Of a DNA stretch of 44,068 nt, positions 7,509 to 15,287 are shown piece after piece (within the stretch, counting starts at the first letter, position 1; every line of letters starts with the position of its first letter). Position numbers and translations under genes: made by a program. The DNA comes from CAZVWH01 sp964631175 (GTDB lineage: Bacteria; Planctomycetota; Phycisphaerae; Sedimentisphaerales; Anaerobacaceae): assembly GCA_964631175.1 (NCBI GenBank), contig CAZVWH010000012.1:1-44068 (forward strand), read 5' to 3'. Below the pieces are notes generated by a model that ran no database searches, had not been told where the DNA came from, and saw only the letters and a list, made by a program, of their open reading frames with translations.

Positions 7509-9298
7509 GTAAACGGAAGATAAAAAAGTCGAGAAGGACAGGGATGAAACACATACGGGTTATGTCCATTAACCAGGTTGAAGCTGAAGAGCTTGCGCGG
7601 TGGGAAAGATACTTGGAGCTTTTTTTGATAGGAGCTTTTCTTGCTTTCGGCATATATCAATCGGCTCTTTATTTCGGCCATAAGGTTGTTCCCATATCGG
7701 ATTTTCCCGACATTGTCGGAGTCGGTCACGACCTTTTATCTTTCAGACTTCCGGCACGCTTCAAGCAGGCGCCGGTAGTCGGCATTCTGCAGGCCTTGCT
7801 TTCATACGTTGTCGGCGGACAGCATCCCGACCTTACAGCCGGCTGGCTTCTCAACGCGATTTTACATCCGCTCAATCTGATTTTGTTTTATCTTCTCGGC
7901 AGACAAATAATCGGCAGGTCCGCCGTCTGGTTTGCCGTCATCGCCATACTTAATCACTGGCTGATATGTATGCTGATCGAGCCTATTATGGAGACGTCGC
8001 TGCTGTTTTTCTCGCTGCTGACGTTTTATTTGATTTTTAAACGCTCGAACTGGTGTTATGTTTTTGCCTCTATAGCCACAATGGTGCGTTATGAAGGAGC
8101 GGCTCTGATTTTGGCTGCCTTTGTGATGGATATGATTTACCGCAAAAGCAAACAGGAGCGAATTCGTGCCTTTTTATATTCGGCTCTGGCGACCATTCCT
8201 CTTATACTTTGGATGCTTGGCACAATTCTGACCTGGGAGCCGGGGACAAGCCATTATCTAAACGTGCTGTTTACTAAAAAATATTCTGAGGCGTTCGCTT
8301 CTTCTGCCCAGAGCAGAACCGGCATCTTGCTGCACATGAGGCTGTTGTGGACGGTGGCTTTTTGTCCTTTGTTTATGCCATATCCCGGAGCTGGTGATGG
8401 TTTTGCCGGGATGCTCTTTATGCTAAGTAAAATCCTTGCAGTTGTTAGCTTTTTCTTTGGTGCTGTTTATGGATTGTATAAGCGCCGGTGGGAAATACTG
8501 GCTTTACTTATATTTTTTGTGCCGTATTTTTTACTTCATGCGTTCTATCCGTATCCTCTGCAAAGATTTCACACCAACATTTTCTGGATAGCATTACTAA
8601 TATGTTTGTTTGGTATGCAGAGCATTTGGAGGATTATAGATAGAAACGGTCGGTTACCTAAGGCAGTTGTAATAATACTGCAGAGCTTGGTGGTTATAGT
8701 ATCAATAATTTGGCTCATCCCACTCATTAGTTATTTGCCGGGGATAAATTCGCTCAGCCCCCGCTCAGCTTCCGTGCCTTATGCGGCAATGATGTTAGTG
8801 ATGCTTATTTTTGCCGGACGGATTTATATTTATAATTTCAGGTGCTTTCTGCGTGAGTTTTCCATATTAGCGCTATTATGCCTGATCATTGTGTCCAATC
8901 ACTTTACGCTGGTTCAGTTTGTCGGCGACGGGCAACAGGATGCGGAATTCAAACTTTTAGCAGACTGGTATATAGAAAATGCTCAGCCCGGCGAGAAGAT
9001 GGGCGTCTATATGGCTGCTATAGTAAGGATATTTGCTCCAAAGTATGCAGAGAATATCGTCCGTTTGCCGGAGGCTGACAGTCCTTCTGAGTTTGTTAAA
9101 GTCTGTCGTGACCAGGGCATTACTTACGTTGTATGGGCAACAAGGGAGGGCTTGACAGATAAGCATACCGGCTATAGACAGCTCGGTCTCTACGAGAACA
9201 TAGCGCATTTGCTATACTCGGAAGACACGGAGGATTATCAATTTGTTACACAGGTTGGCGTAGATAGTGGCTATGTCAATATTTTCCGCCTCCGGTAA
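7505..9298 (+). CDS. Multi-pass membrane protein, GT-C glycosyltransferase-like
   Basis: After a short basic cytoplasmic N-terminus, about ten or more hydrophobic segments span residues 35-480. The first loop carries acidic residues (DFPDIVGVGHD), and the run EPIMETSLLFFSLL is reminiscent of GT-C enzymes of the GT39/ArnT/PMT type, which use polyprenyl-phosphate sugars on the outer face of the membrane. A soluble C-terminal domain of about 110 residues follows. Overlap of four bases with the upstream methyltransferase and the GT2 gene in the same cassette support a role in glycan or lipid decoration. No definite active site can be assigned by eye, so the call is structural. Confidence 0.65.
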   Translation: MSKRKIKKSRRTGMKHIRVMSINQVEAEELARWERYLELFLIGAFLAFGIYQSALYFGHKVVPISDFPDIVGVGHDLLSFRLPARFKQAPVVGILQALLSYVVGGQHPDLTAGWLLNAILHPLNLILFYLLGRQIIGRSAVWFAVIAILNHWLICMLIEPIMETSLLFFSLLTFYLIFKRSNWCYVFASIATMVRYEGAALILAAFVMDMIYRKSKQERIRAFLYSALATIPLILWMLGTILTWEPGTSHYLNVLFTKKYSEAFASSAQSRTGILLHMRLLWTVAFCPLFMPYPGAGDGFAGMLFMLSKILAVVSFFFGAVYGLYKRRWEILALLIFFVPYFLLHAFYPYPLQRFHTNIFWIALLICLFGMQSIWRIIDRNGRLPKAVVIILQSLVVIVSIIWLIPLISYLPGINSLSPRSASVPYAAMMLVMLIFAGRIYIYNFRCFLREFSILALLCLIIVSNHFTLVQFVGDGQQDAEFKLLADWYIENAQPGEKMGVYMAAIVRIFAPKYAENIVRLPEADSPSEFVKVCRDQGITYVVWATREGLTDKHTGYRQLGLYENIAHLLYSEDTEDYQFVTQVGVDSGYVNIFRLR

Positions 9299-9388
9299 AG
9301 TCTGAAGACGGAGGACGAATAACAGAAGACAGAAACGCAGAATTCAGAAATCTGTCCTCTGTCATCCGTCTTCTGTCCTCTGGGGTCA
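9299..9388. repeat. Family C word hairpin (GAAGACAGAGGAC type)
   Basis: Variants of GAAGACGGAGGAC and CAGAAGACAG on the left pair with CTGTCCTCTG, CCGTCTTCTG and TCCTCTGG on the right. The block fills the space between the convergent membrane glycosyltransferase gene and nifU, and overlaps the nifU stop, so it may serve as a bidirectional terminator. A relative lies at 24694-24835. Confidence 0.75.
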
Positions 9389-9652
9389 GACCGCGATAAC
9401 CTCTTTGACTTCGGGCACTTTTTCCTTCAGGATTCTTTCGATGCCCATTTTCATAGTCATCGTAGCGCCTGGGCAGCCCTGGCAGGCTCCCTGAAGTTGT
9501 ACCTTGACAGTATTATCGTCATCGGTTCCTACCAGTTCGACGTCGCCGCCATGGCCCTGCAGGGCCGGCCGAACCGACTCGATTACCTCTTTGACTTTTT
9601 CCTCGAATGTTTTTTCAGCTTCAATTTCACCGCAACCGCATTGATCACACAT
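9386..9652 (-). CDS. NifU C-terminal-domain Fe-S scaffold protein
   Basis: An 88-residue protein consisting of a NifU C-terminal (Nfu-type) domain, which binds and transfers an Fe-S cluster. The hallmark CxxC is CQGC at residues 57-60 followed by PGATMTMKMGIE; the preceding RPALQGHGGDVEL is also diagnostic. The extreme N-terminus carries three further cysteines (C2, C5, C7), not a usual part of the minimal domain, which could bind metal. GGAG lies at the proper distance before the ATG. A strong promoter (TTGGTC, 17 bp, TATAAT) is upstream on the minus strand. It is divergent from ilvB. Confidence 0.9.
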   Translation of the reverse strand: MCDQCGCGEIEAEKTFEEKVKEVIESVRPALQGHGGDVELVGTDDDNTVKVQLQGACQGCPGATMTMKMGIERILKEKVPEVKEVIAV

Positions 9653-9684
9653 TTGAAATCTCCTAAGATCGATTCTGTCGATTA

Positions 9685-9713
9685 ATTATAGCAGCAGTTT
9701 GGCTGGAGACCAA
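9685..9713 (-). promoter_or_regulatory. Sigma70-type promoter of the NifU-like gene
   Basis: Read on the minus strand: TTGGTC (-35), 17-bp spacer, TATAAT (-10), ending about 33 bases before the ATG of the NifU-like gene. Confidence 0.7.
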
Positions 9714-9808
9714 GTTATTTTTGTGTATTTACGACTTGCCTGTGTCTTTGTTTGCTTAAAAAGGGCCAAAAAAATTATTGTTGGTACAGCAAAATTGCCG
9801 AAAACTAT

Positions 9809-9837
9809 TTGACAGTAGGTGTTTTGTTTTGTATAAT
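9809..9837 (+). promoter_or_regulatory. Consensus sigma70 promoter for the ilv genes
   Basis: Perfect TTGACA at 9809-9814, a 17-bp spacer and perfect TATAAT at 9832-9837. Transcription would start near 9844, leaving a leader of about 210 bases before the chosen ilvB start. It is the best promoter match in the window. Confidence 0.85.
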
Positions 9838-9843
9838 TATTCC

Positions 9844-10054
9844 GTATTTGTATGAAAACATGCAAATACAGTCCTGAGATCCGCCGTGTGCGGAATTACG
9901 GGATTATAGTAGGGCTTAAATCTTCGAGTGGTTAGATCGTTCTTGTGGTAAGAATGATTGAATCATCGGAGCAGCCTGGAAAGCTGTAATTGGAGTTCCC
10001 TAAAAGTGGGTTCCTCCGGAATAACGATTAATGTTTATCAGGAAAGGAACACAA
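9844..10054 (+). promoter_or_regulatory. Structured 5' leader of ilvB, candidate attenuator or riboswitch
   Basis: Hairpins in order: GTATTTGTATG/CATGCAAATAC with loop AAAA (9843-9868); TCCTG...CGGGA closing an internal loop and CCGC/GCGG (9872-9903); ATCGTTCTT/AAGAATGAT (about 9936-9960); CAGC/GCTG (9973-9987); and GGAG/CTCC (about 9992-10018). The T-box signature and a U-run terminator are absent. The last hairpin lies shortly before the ilvB ribosome site, which would suit translational control. It matches no RNA family I can name. Confidence 0.5.
9852..9935 (+). CDS. Possible 27-residue ilv leader peptide
   Basis: An ATG about eight bases after the predicted transcription start opens a 27-codon frame ending in TAG. 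Residues 17-22 are GIIVGL, a run of Ile-Ile-Val-Gly-Leu codons, as expected for a branched-chain amino acid attenuation peptide. The frame also overlaps the first two leader hairpins. Against it: no ribosome-binding site (it would be almost leaderless), only four branched-chain codons in the cluster, and no downstream U-run terminator. It could be chance. Confidence 0.3.
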   Translation: MKTCKYSPEIRRVRNYGIIVGLKSSSG

Positions 10055-11785
10055 ATGGCGTCCAAAACTCGCACACAGACCTCACATGCTGACAAATCAT
10101 CCCTAAAAACCGGCGCACAAATTATAGTTGATACCCTTATCGAGCAGGGTGTTGATAGACTGTTCTGCTATCCCGGCGGTGTGGTACTTCCTTTGTTCGA
10201 CAGATTGTACGATGCGCCAATCAGATTCATAAATCCCCGGCATGAGCAGGGCGGCTGTCACATGGCCGATGCATACGCTCGTGCCAGCGGCAAAGTCGGT
10301 GTGGTTATCGTAACCAGTGGGCCTGGAGCCTGCAATTTGGTTACCGGCTTGGCTACGGCCATGATGGACTCGGTGCCGATAGTTGCCCTTACAGGCCAGG
10401 TCCGCACAGAGCTTATCGGAAATGATGCGTTTCAGGAGGCGGATACTACCGGCATAACCCGTCCGGTCACAAAATACAATTGCATTGTAAAGAGAATTGA
10501 AGACCTCGCCCGTACCATTCGGGAAGCATTTTATATTGCTTCGACGGGTCGGCCAGGTCCGGTAGTGGTTGATATACCTGTTGACATTGAAGTTGACAAA
10601 TGTAGTGTAAACGGACAGGCTGGGATGAATCTGCCCGGCTACAAGATTCGCACCAAAGGCAACGCCAGACAGATATCAACAGTGGCTCGTGCGATAAACA
10701 ATTCCGAGCGGCCGGTACTTTATATCGGCGGCGGTATCATTACCGCTAACGCAAGTGAAGAAGTACGAACCTTGGCTGAAAAAGCACAACTGCCGGTTAC
10801 TACCACTCTTTTAGGACTCGGTGCTTTCGATCAAAGAAGGCCGGAATCACTGGATATGCTCGGAATGCACGGATCGGCGTATGCTAATTACGCCGTTCAG
10901 GAATGCGATTTGCTAATCGCAATCGGAGCTCGTTTTGATGATAGAGTTACGGGTAAGGTAAAGACCTTTGCTTCCGGCGCAAAGATAGTCCATATAGATA
11001 TTGATCCGTCCAGCATATCCAAAAACGTGCGTGTAGATATTCCTGTTGTGGGCGATGCTAAAGAGATACTAATCGAATTGATTAAAGAAGTGGAATTTCG
11101 CGAGAGGAAGCAATGGTTTAAGAAGATTGCCGACTGGAAGAAGAAATATCCCTTTAGTTACGACCGACAGGCAACGACGGTTAAGCCACAGTATGTTATT
11201 GAGGAGCTTTGTCGTCAGACTAAAAGTGAGGCAATTATTACTACAGGCGTTGGCCAGAACCAGATGTGGGCTGCTCAGTTCTATCGCTATATCAAGCCGA
11301 GGCAGTTTATCAGCTCCGGCGGTTTGGGTACTATGGGTTACGGCCTGCCTGCTGCTATAGGTGCGCAGGTGGCAAAGCCGGAAGATACGGTTATAGATAT
11401 CGATGGAGACAGCGGCTTTAATATGACTATGACTGAATTATCCACAGCCGTTCAGTACAATTTGCCCGTAAAGGTTTGTATCTTAAACAACGGATATATG
11501 GGGATGGTTCGGCAGTGGCAAGAACTGTTTTACAATAAACGCTACTCCAATAGCTCGCTGGTTAATCCTGATTATGCCACGGTTGCGCAGGCGATTGGCG
11601 CGGTCGGTATTACCGTCGATAAAAAAGAGGATGTTGCCAAGGCCATCAAGAAAATGCTGGCTGAGAAGAAACCTTGCGTTGTTGACTTTAGGATTGACCG
11701 AGAGGAAAATGTCTGGCCGATGGTGGCGGCGGGCAAAAGCCTAAATGAAATGGATGGCCTTGATATATTGGAAAGTCTGGCATGA
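10055..11785 (+). CDS. ilvB: Acetolactate synthase large (catalytic) subunit
   Basis: This thiamine-diphosphate enzyme condenses two pyruvates to acetolactate (or pyruvate plus 2-ketobutyrate), the first common step to valine, leucine and isoleucine. At 576 residues it has the three-domain layout: N-terminal pyrimidine domain with FCYPGGVVLPLFD and the catalytic Glu in HEQGGCHMADAYA (about 62-75), a central FAD-binding domain, and the C-terminal TPP site GDSGFNMTMTELSTA...NNGYMGMVRQWQ. ATG 10055 is preferred over ATG 10031 because AGGAAAGGA lies just before it. It is followed by ilvN and ilvC, and by a family A/B element eight bases after the stop. Confidence 0.97.
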   Translation: MASKTRTQTSHADKSSLKTGAQIIVDTLIEQGVDRLFCYPGGVVLPLFDRLYDAPIRFINPRHEQGGCHMADAYARASGKVGVVIVTSGPGACNLVTGLATAMMDSVPIVALTGQVRTELIGNDAFQEADTTGITRPVTKYNCIVKRIEDLARTIREAFYIASTGRPGPVVVDIPVDIEVDKCSVNGQAGMNLPGYKIRTKGNARQISTVARAINNSERPVLYIGGGIITANASEEVRTLAEKAQLPVTTTLLGLGAFDQRRPESLDMLGMHGSAYANYAVQECDLLIAIGARFDDRVTGKVKTFASGAKIVHIDIDPSSISKNVRVDIPVVGDAKEILIELIKEVEFRERKQWFKKIADWKKKYPFSYDRQATTVKPQYVIEELCRQTKSEAIITTGVGQNQMWAAQFYRYIKPRQFISSGGLGTMGYGLPAAIGAQVAKPEDTVIDIDGDSGFNMTMTELSTAVQYNLPVKVCILNNGYMGMVRQWQELFYNKRYSNSSLVNPDYATVAQAIGAVGITVDKKEDVAKAIKKMLAEKKPCVVDFRIDREENVWPMVAAGKSLNEMDGLDILESLA

Positions 11786-11790
11786 AAAGG

Positions 11791-11882
11791 AAAACCCCCA
11801 GTGAAACTGGGGGCTAAATAACAGATATGTTTAGCCCCCCAATCCTTCGACCTGGCTCAGGACAGGTTTATTGGAGGGTTCT
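11791..11882. repeat. Family A element with nested family B
   Basis: Left arm CCCCCAGTGAAACTGGGGG, partial core CTAAATAACAG, then a right arm TTTAGCCCCCCAAT/ATTGGAGGGTT whose loop is a family B copy (CCTTCGACCTGGCTCAGGAC). It separates ilvB from ilvN, and an artificial in-frame extension of ilvN can be read through it. Confidence 0.8.
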
Positions 11883-11922
11883 TGCTACGGGGTTCAAAAA
11901 TTCGATAATTGGGGTACAGAAG

Positions 11923-12411
11923 ATGAAACATATAATCAGTGCATTAGTCGAAAATAAACCCGGCGTTCTGGCCCACGTTGCGGGTATGTTTGCCGCTCGT
12001 GGATTCAATATTGACTCATTGGTTGTCGGCAGAACCGAAGACACGGGTCTCAGCCGAATGACTCTTGTTGTAGTCGGCGATGACCGGGTCGTTGAGCAGG
12101 TCCGAAAGCAGTTAGCTAAGATTATTCCAGTTGTTAAGGTTCAGGATTTTGCGGGCGAGCCGGTTGTATCTCGCGATTTGATGCTGATAACAGTTTCGAC
12201 CCCGCCGGATAAACGGCCCGAAATTTTCTCGATGATAGAAATGTTCAGAGGTAAAGTCGTAGATATTAGCCAAAAGTCACTTATGATCGAGGTAAGCGGG
12301 CCCGAGTCCAAGATTGAAGCATTCATCGAGGTGTGCAGGCCATACGGCATCAAAAACGTAGCCAGAACCGGAACAATCGCCATGCCGAGACAGGCAAAGA
12401 CCGAGATGTAA
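11923..12411 (+). CDS. ilvN: Acetolactate synthase small (regulatory) subunit
   Basis: The 162-residue protein begins with an ACT domain (MKHIISALVENKPGVLAHVAGMFAARGFNID split over the first 30 residues) that binds the feedback inhibitor valine in this family. It ends with the typical ALS_ss C-terminal domain (DLMLITVSTPPDKRPEI, IEVSGPESKIEAFIE, GIKNVARTG). Length and order are normal for the short-form regulatory subunit. ATG 11923 is chosen because the upstream ATG at 11827 lies within the inserted repeat and the family begins with the ACT strand. It sits between ilvB and ilvC. Confidence 0.95.
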   Translation: MKHIISALVENKPGVLAHVAGMFAARGFNIDSLVVGRTEDTGLSRMTLVVVGDDRVVEQVRKQLAKIIPVVKVQDFAGEPVVSRDLMLITVSTPPDKRPEIFSMIEMFRGKVVDISQKSLMIEVSGPESKIEAFIEVCRPYGIKNVARTGTIAMPRQAKTEM

Positions 12412-12435
12412 ATGATTTTGTGCGTCAAAAGATTG

Positions 12436-12492
12436 TGAACCCCGCAGTAAATCCTTCGACCCGGCTAAGGACAAGTTTATTGGAGGGTTCTA
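12436..12492. repeat. Degenerate family A/B element
   Basis: AACCCCGCAGTAAAT and ATTGGAGGGTTCT flank a family B variant (CCTTCGACCCGGCTAAGGAC). The stems carry several mismatches, so this copy looks older than the one upstream of ilvN. Confidence 0.6.
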
Positions 12493-12513
12493 TTTTATAC
12501 GGCTTTTTATTCC

Positions 12514-12541
12514 TTGCCTGATAGGGGGCTTTGCATATAAT
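12514..12541 (+). promoter_or_regulatory. Candidate sigma70 promoter upstream of ilvC
   Basis: TTGCCT (-35), 16-bp spacer, TATAAT (-10), about 65 bases before ilvC. It suggests that ilvC can be transcribed independently of ilvB-ilvN, from which it is separated by about 195 bases including a repeat. Confidence 0.5.
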
Positions 12542-12606
12542 ATGCACTTTGCGCGCAATTGTATTATTGAAAGAAGCGTAGTTAGAAAATAAGGAGAGTT
12601 AAAGCT

Positions 12607-13611
12607 ATGGCAGCAAAAATTCATTATGAAAAAGATGCTCCGATAGATCCGTTAAAGGATAAGAAAGTAGCGGTTATCGGCTATGGTAGTCAAGGACACG
12701 CGCATAGTCTGAATTTGCGGGATAGTGGCATCGAAGTTGAAGTGGCTGAGCTGGAAGGAACCGACAACTTTAAACTCGCCGTTGAGCATGATTTTAAACC
12801 AGGAGATATAAAAACAGCTATGGACAATGCGACGCTGATTATTGTAACTGTCCCTGATGAAATTCAGGCGAAGGTGTACAAAGAGGCAATCGAGCCGAAT
12901 CTGGTAGCGTCTCAAACGCTCGGTTTTTGCCACGGCTTTAATATTCATTTCAAATACATCGTACCGCCGAAGGATGTGAACGTAATTATGATCGCTCCGA
13001 AGGGGCCGGGACATCTGGTCCGAAGTGAGTTTAAAAAAGGCGGCGGCGTAGCAAACTTGATAGCTATTCAGCAGGATGCCACCGGTAACGCAAAGGAGAT
13101 TGCATTAGCCTGGGCAAATGGAATCGGTGGTGCACGTGCAGGCGTTATTGAAACAACATTTAAAGAAGAGACAGAGACAGACCTGTTCGGCGAGCAGTGC
13201 GTGCTCTGCGGCGGACTTACATCGCTTATTAAAGCCGGCTTTGAAACCTTAGTGGAAGCAGGTTATCAGCCTGAGATTGCATACTTTGAATGTATGCACG
13301 AGGTAAAGCTCATAGTTGACCTTATGTATCAGGGCGGCCTAAGTTATATGCGATACAGTATATCCAACACTGCTGAGTACGGTGACCTAACCCGTGGGCC
13401 GAGAATTATCAACGACCAAACCAAAGCTGAAATGAAAAAAATCCTGTCGGAGGTGACATCAGGCCAGTTTGCCAAAGAGTGGGTGGACGAATACCAAGGG
13501 GGATTGAAAAAATTTAAGCAGTTGTATGACAAAGACTACAATTGCCAGCTCGAAAAAGTCGGCAAAACTCTGCGCAAAATGATGAAGTGGATCGAGGCGA
13601 AAGAGGTCTAA
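12607..13611 (+). CDS. ilvC: Ketol-acid reductoisomerase, class I
   Basis: It isomerises and reduces acetolactate or acetohydroxybutyrate in branched-chain amino acid synthesis. The 334-residue length is that of the short class I enzymes. Visible are the Rossmann motif GYGSQGHAHSLNLRDSG (about 25-41), FCHGFNIH, APKGPGHLVR, and the metal-binding acidic segment EETETDLFGEQ (about 187-197) in the knotted C-terminal domain. The cofactor loop at residues 47-54 reads AELEGTDN, lacking the Arg and second Ser that usually hold the NADPH phosphate and carrying acidic residues instead. NADH preference is therefore possible. AAGGAGAG lies well placed before the ATG. Confidence 0.97.
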   Translation: MAAKIHYEKDAPIDPLKDKKVAVIGYGSQGHAHSLNLRDSGIEVEVAELEGTDNFKLAVEHDFKPGDIKTAMDNATLIIVTVPDEIQAKVYKEAIEPNLVASQTLGFCHGFNIHFKYIVPPKDVNVIMIAPKGPGHLVRSEFKKGGGVANLIAIQQDATGNAKEIALAWANGIGGARAGVIETTFKEETETDLFGEQCVLCGGLTSLIKAGFETLVEAGYQPEIAYFECMHEVKLIVDLMYQGGLSYMRYSISNTAEYGDLTRGPRIINDQTKAEMKKILSEVTSGQFAKEWVDEYQGGLKKFKQLYDKDYNCQLEKVGKTLRKMMKWIEAKEV

Positions 13612-13714
13612 CTATTAGCAAATAACTGCTATATCACTATCAGTGCGAAGGAAATTATTATCAAGGCGGCAGAGTCACTGGATGTGTAAGAAACACCTAA
13701 TCACTTGCGAAACA

Positions 13715-13768
13715 CAACCCCCAGTTAAACCGGGGGCTAAATATTTAGCCCCACGTTTCACGTGGGAT
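13715..13768. repeat. Family A palindromic element (full)
   Basis: Left arm CCCCCAGTTAAACCGGGGG, perfect core CTAAATATTTAG, right arm CCCACGTTTCACGTGGG. It lies between ilvC and a lipoprotein gene. An open frame continues through it into the lipoprotein. Confidence 0.85.
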
Positions 13769-13771
13769 CTT

Positions 13772-14620
13772 TTGGGAGTTCTTCGATTTTCTATTTTCCG
13801 GCTTCTACTTCTTGTTGTTTTGTGCTGTGCATTATATGGTTGTTCTATCGATCAGTATTTCAAGCCGAAAGAGATTTCTTATGAGGAGCTTTCCGCCTGC
13901 TACGGCAGAATAAAGCTAAAGGCCACGAGCAGTCTTGATGTGCTGGAGATGCTTCATAAGCCGGGATATGAGCTTGAACCGGGCTCTGTCGAGCTGCTTA
14001 GTCAAAGTGACACCGCCGCAGCATCGTTAGGACAGAGCAAAAGCGGTTATAAAACCTGGTTTACTATGGTTGTCTTCAACGAACAAAGTATGACCGCAGA
14101 AAGAAAGTATTTTTATTTAGTGGATGAAAAAGCCAAGACTTCGCTGATTTCGCCAGGTGAGGGCCTTATTTTTGACGGCCAAATCATATTGCCTGTGGAA
14201 GTGCTTGAGAAGCCATACATGACCGAAGAAGCAAAGCAAATAGCGATACTAAAGTGGATTGCCGATAGCATTAGAAAAGACACCGATGAGCTTAGCAAAG
14301 CTGCAGCAAATGAAGCAAGCCAGAGTTACCAAAAGCTTGCTGTCTCCGGCATGTTCATGAATCAGGTATTTAAAACAGTTTTGCTTGAATTAGACAAATC
14401 TCCTGCACTGGCAAAGAACCTAAGTGACAAAAGCGGCATTCAGTTTGATCATTTGAATTTCGACAAGGGCAAAATCCAAATGACTGTTGATGACAGCATC
14501 GTTACCATTAAAATCACGTTAGGCAGCTTTATTGATATGTTTGAAAATGAGGAAGAAACCGTCACCACGGCTCGACTGAGCTCGCCGAAGTCAGGTCTGA
14601 CGGCTAAACAGAATATTTAG
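13772..14620 (+). CDS. Putative lipoprotein of unknown function
   Basis: I do not recognise this protein. With a TTG start at 13772 it has a short charged start (LRF), a hydrophobic stretch and the lipobox-like ALYGC about 20 residues in, so it is probably exported and lipid-anchored. The mature part (about 260 residues) is hydrophilic and mixed alpha/beta, with a Lys-rich region and no Cys pair. An in-frame ATG at 13682 would start it earlier, but its first 30 codons would be translated family A repeat, which I consider unlikely. The stop TAG belongs to another family A half element that forms a terminator. Confidence 0.6.
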   Translation: MGVLRFSIFRLLLLVVLCCALYGCSIDQYFKPKEISYEELSACYGRIKLKATSSLDVLEMLHKPGYELEPGSVELLSQSDTAAASLGQSKSGYKTWFTMVVFNEQSMTAERKYFYLVDEKAKTSLISPGEGLIFDGQIILPVEVLEKPYMTEEAKQIAILKWIADSIRKDTDELSKAAANEASQSYQKLAVSGMFMNQVFKTVLLELDKSPALAKNLSDKSGIQFDHLNFDKGKIQMTVDDSIVTIKITLGSFIDMFENEEETVTTARLSSPKSGLTAKQNI

Positions 14621-14623
14621 CCC

Positions 14624-14667
14624 CCAAATCCCCGCCTTCGCGGGAACAAGTTTATTTGGTTTTTTTT
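14624..14667 (+). terminator. Rho-independent terminator built from a repeat
   Basis: CCAAAT ... ATTTGG closes a stem containing an inner hairpin CCCGCCTTCGCGGG, followed by eight Ts. It is derived from a family A/B half element that also provides the lipoprotein stop, and it faces the 3' end of the RNase P RNA gene. Confidence 0.7.
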
Positions 14668-14691
14668 ATATCGGATTATATATCCACAACA

Positions 14692-15125
14692 AAAGAGTGG
14701 GTCTGTAAGCCGAGTTCTGTATCCTGCCGAAAGTGACAGGCGACAGTCATTTATCTTGACCAACTGTTACCAGTTGGCTCTCCCGAAGAATCGAGAAGCG
14801 ACCTACCCACTGGTCGAACCCGCCTTTGGCAGATTCACACTCGGGCCGAGTAACCAGCTACTTGGTCTTGCAGGCGGTGGGGTTTACCCTGCCGAAGCCG
14901 TCACCGGCTCCGCGGTGCGCTCTTACCGCACCATTTCACCATTACCTGTTTCCGCCGGAGGCGGACCATCGGCTGTGTATTTTCTGTGGCACTTTCCCTG
15001 GTCCACCGAAGGTGGACCGGTGGCTGTTAGCCACCACCGTTGCCCTATCCTGCTCGGACTTTCCTCCCCCGCAGCTTCGTCCCTAAGGGACAAAACGGCG
15101 GGGGCGACTGCCCGACCCACTCTTT
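14692..15125 (-). ncRNA. rnpB: RNase P RNA, bacterial class A
   Basis: The catalytic RNA that trims tRNA 5' leaders. On the minus strand it starts AAAGAGTGGGTCGGGCAGTC and ends GCTTACAGACCCACTCTTT; the two ends pair as helix P1. Near the 5' end lies the universal GAGGAAAGTCCG (P4), preceded by a P3 hairpin with CCCCCGC/GCGGGGG arms, and the 3' part has the matching CGGCTTACAGACCCACTC. The length of about 434 bases fits class A. A TATAAT box (15151-15156, minus strand) with a weak -35 may be its promoter. Several open frames read across it in both directions are not genes. Confidence 0.95.
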
Positions 15126-15197
15126 TCAATCGCTTCAGTTATCGTAAATAATTATAATATAAATATGCTTTGTTTTCCACCTTTATTTTGGATCTAT

Positions 15198-15273
15198 GAT
15201 CAGGTGGATACCACCTGATCCCCGCAACTTCACTCCGCCGAAGAGGCTACGCAAAGGCGAGTAAATTGCGGGG
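15198..15273. repeat. Palindrome pair downstream of nadB
   Basis: A short hairpin (GATCAGGTGG/CCACCTGATC) is followed by CCCCGCAA...TTGCGGGG enclosing about 40 bases that include CCGCCGAAGAGGC. Placed just after the nadB stop on the minus strand, it probably acts as terminator. It resembles a family A arm with a large insert in the loop. Confidence 0.6.
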
Positions 15274-15287
15274 CTGTACATTTGCGG

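Noticed and set aside
9844..10054. T-box or known amino acid riboswitch before ilvB
   Set aside because: The conserved T-box sequence and a terminator U-run are missing and no specifier-loop structure could be seen.
14756..15151. Open frames on both strands of 60-130 codons in the 14.7-15.2 kb region
   Set aside because: They cross the RNase P RNA gene, whose P1, P3 and P4 sequences are clearly recognisable; the open frames are a by-product of its GC-rich helices.
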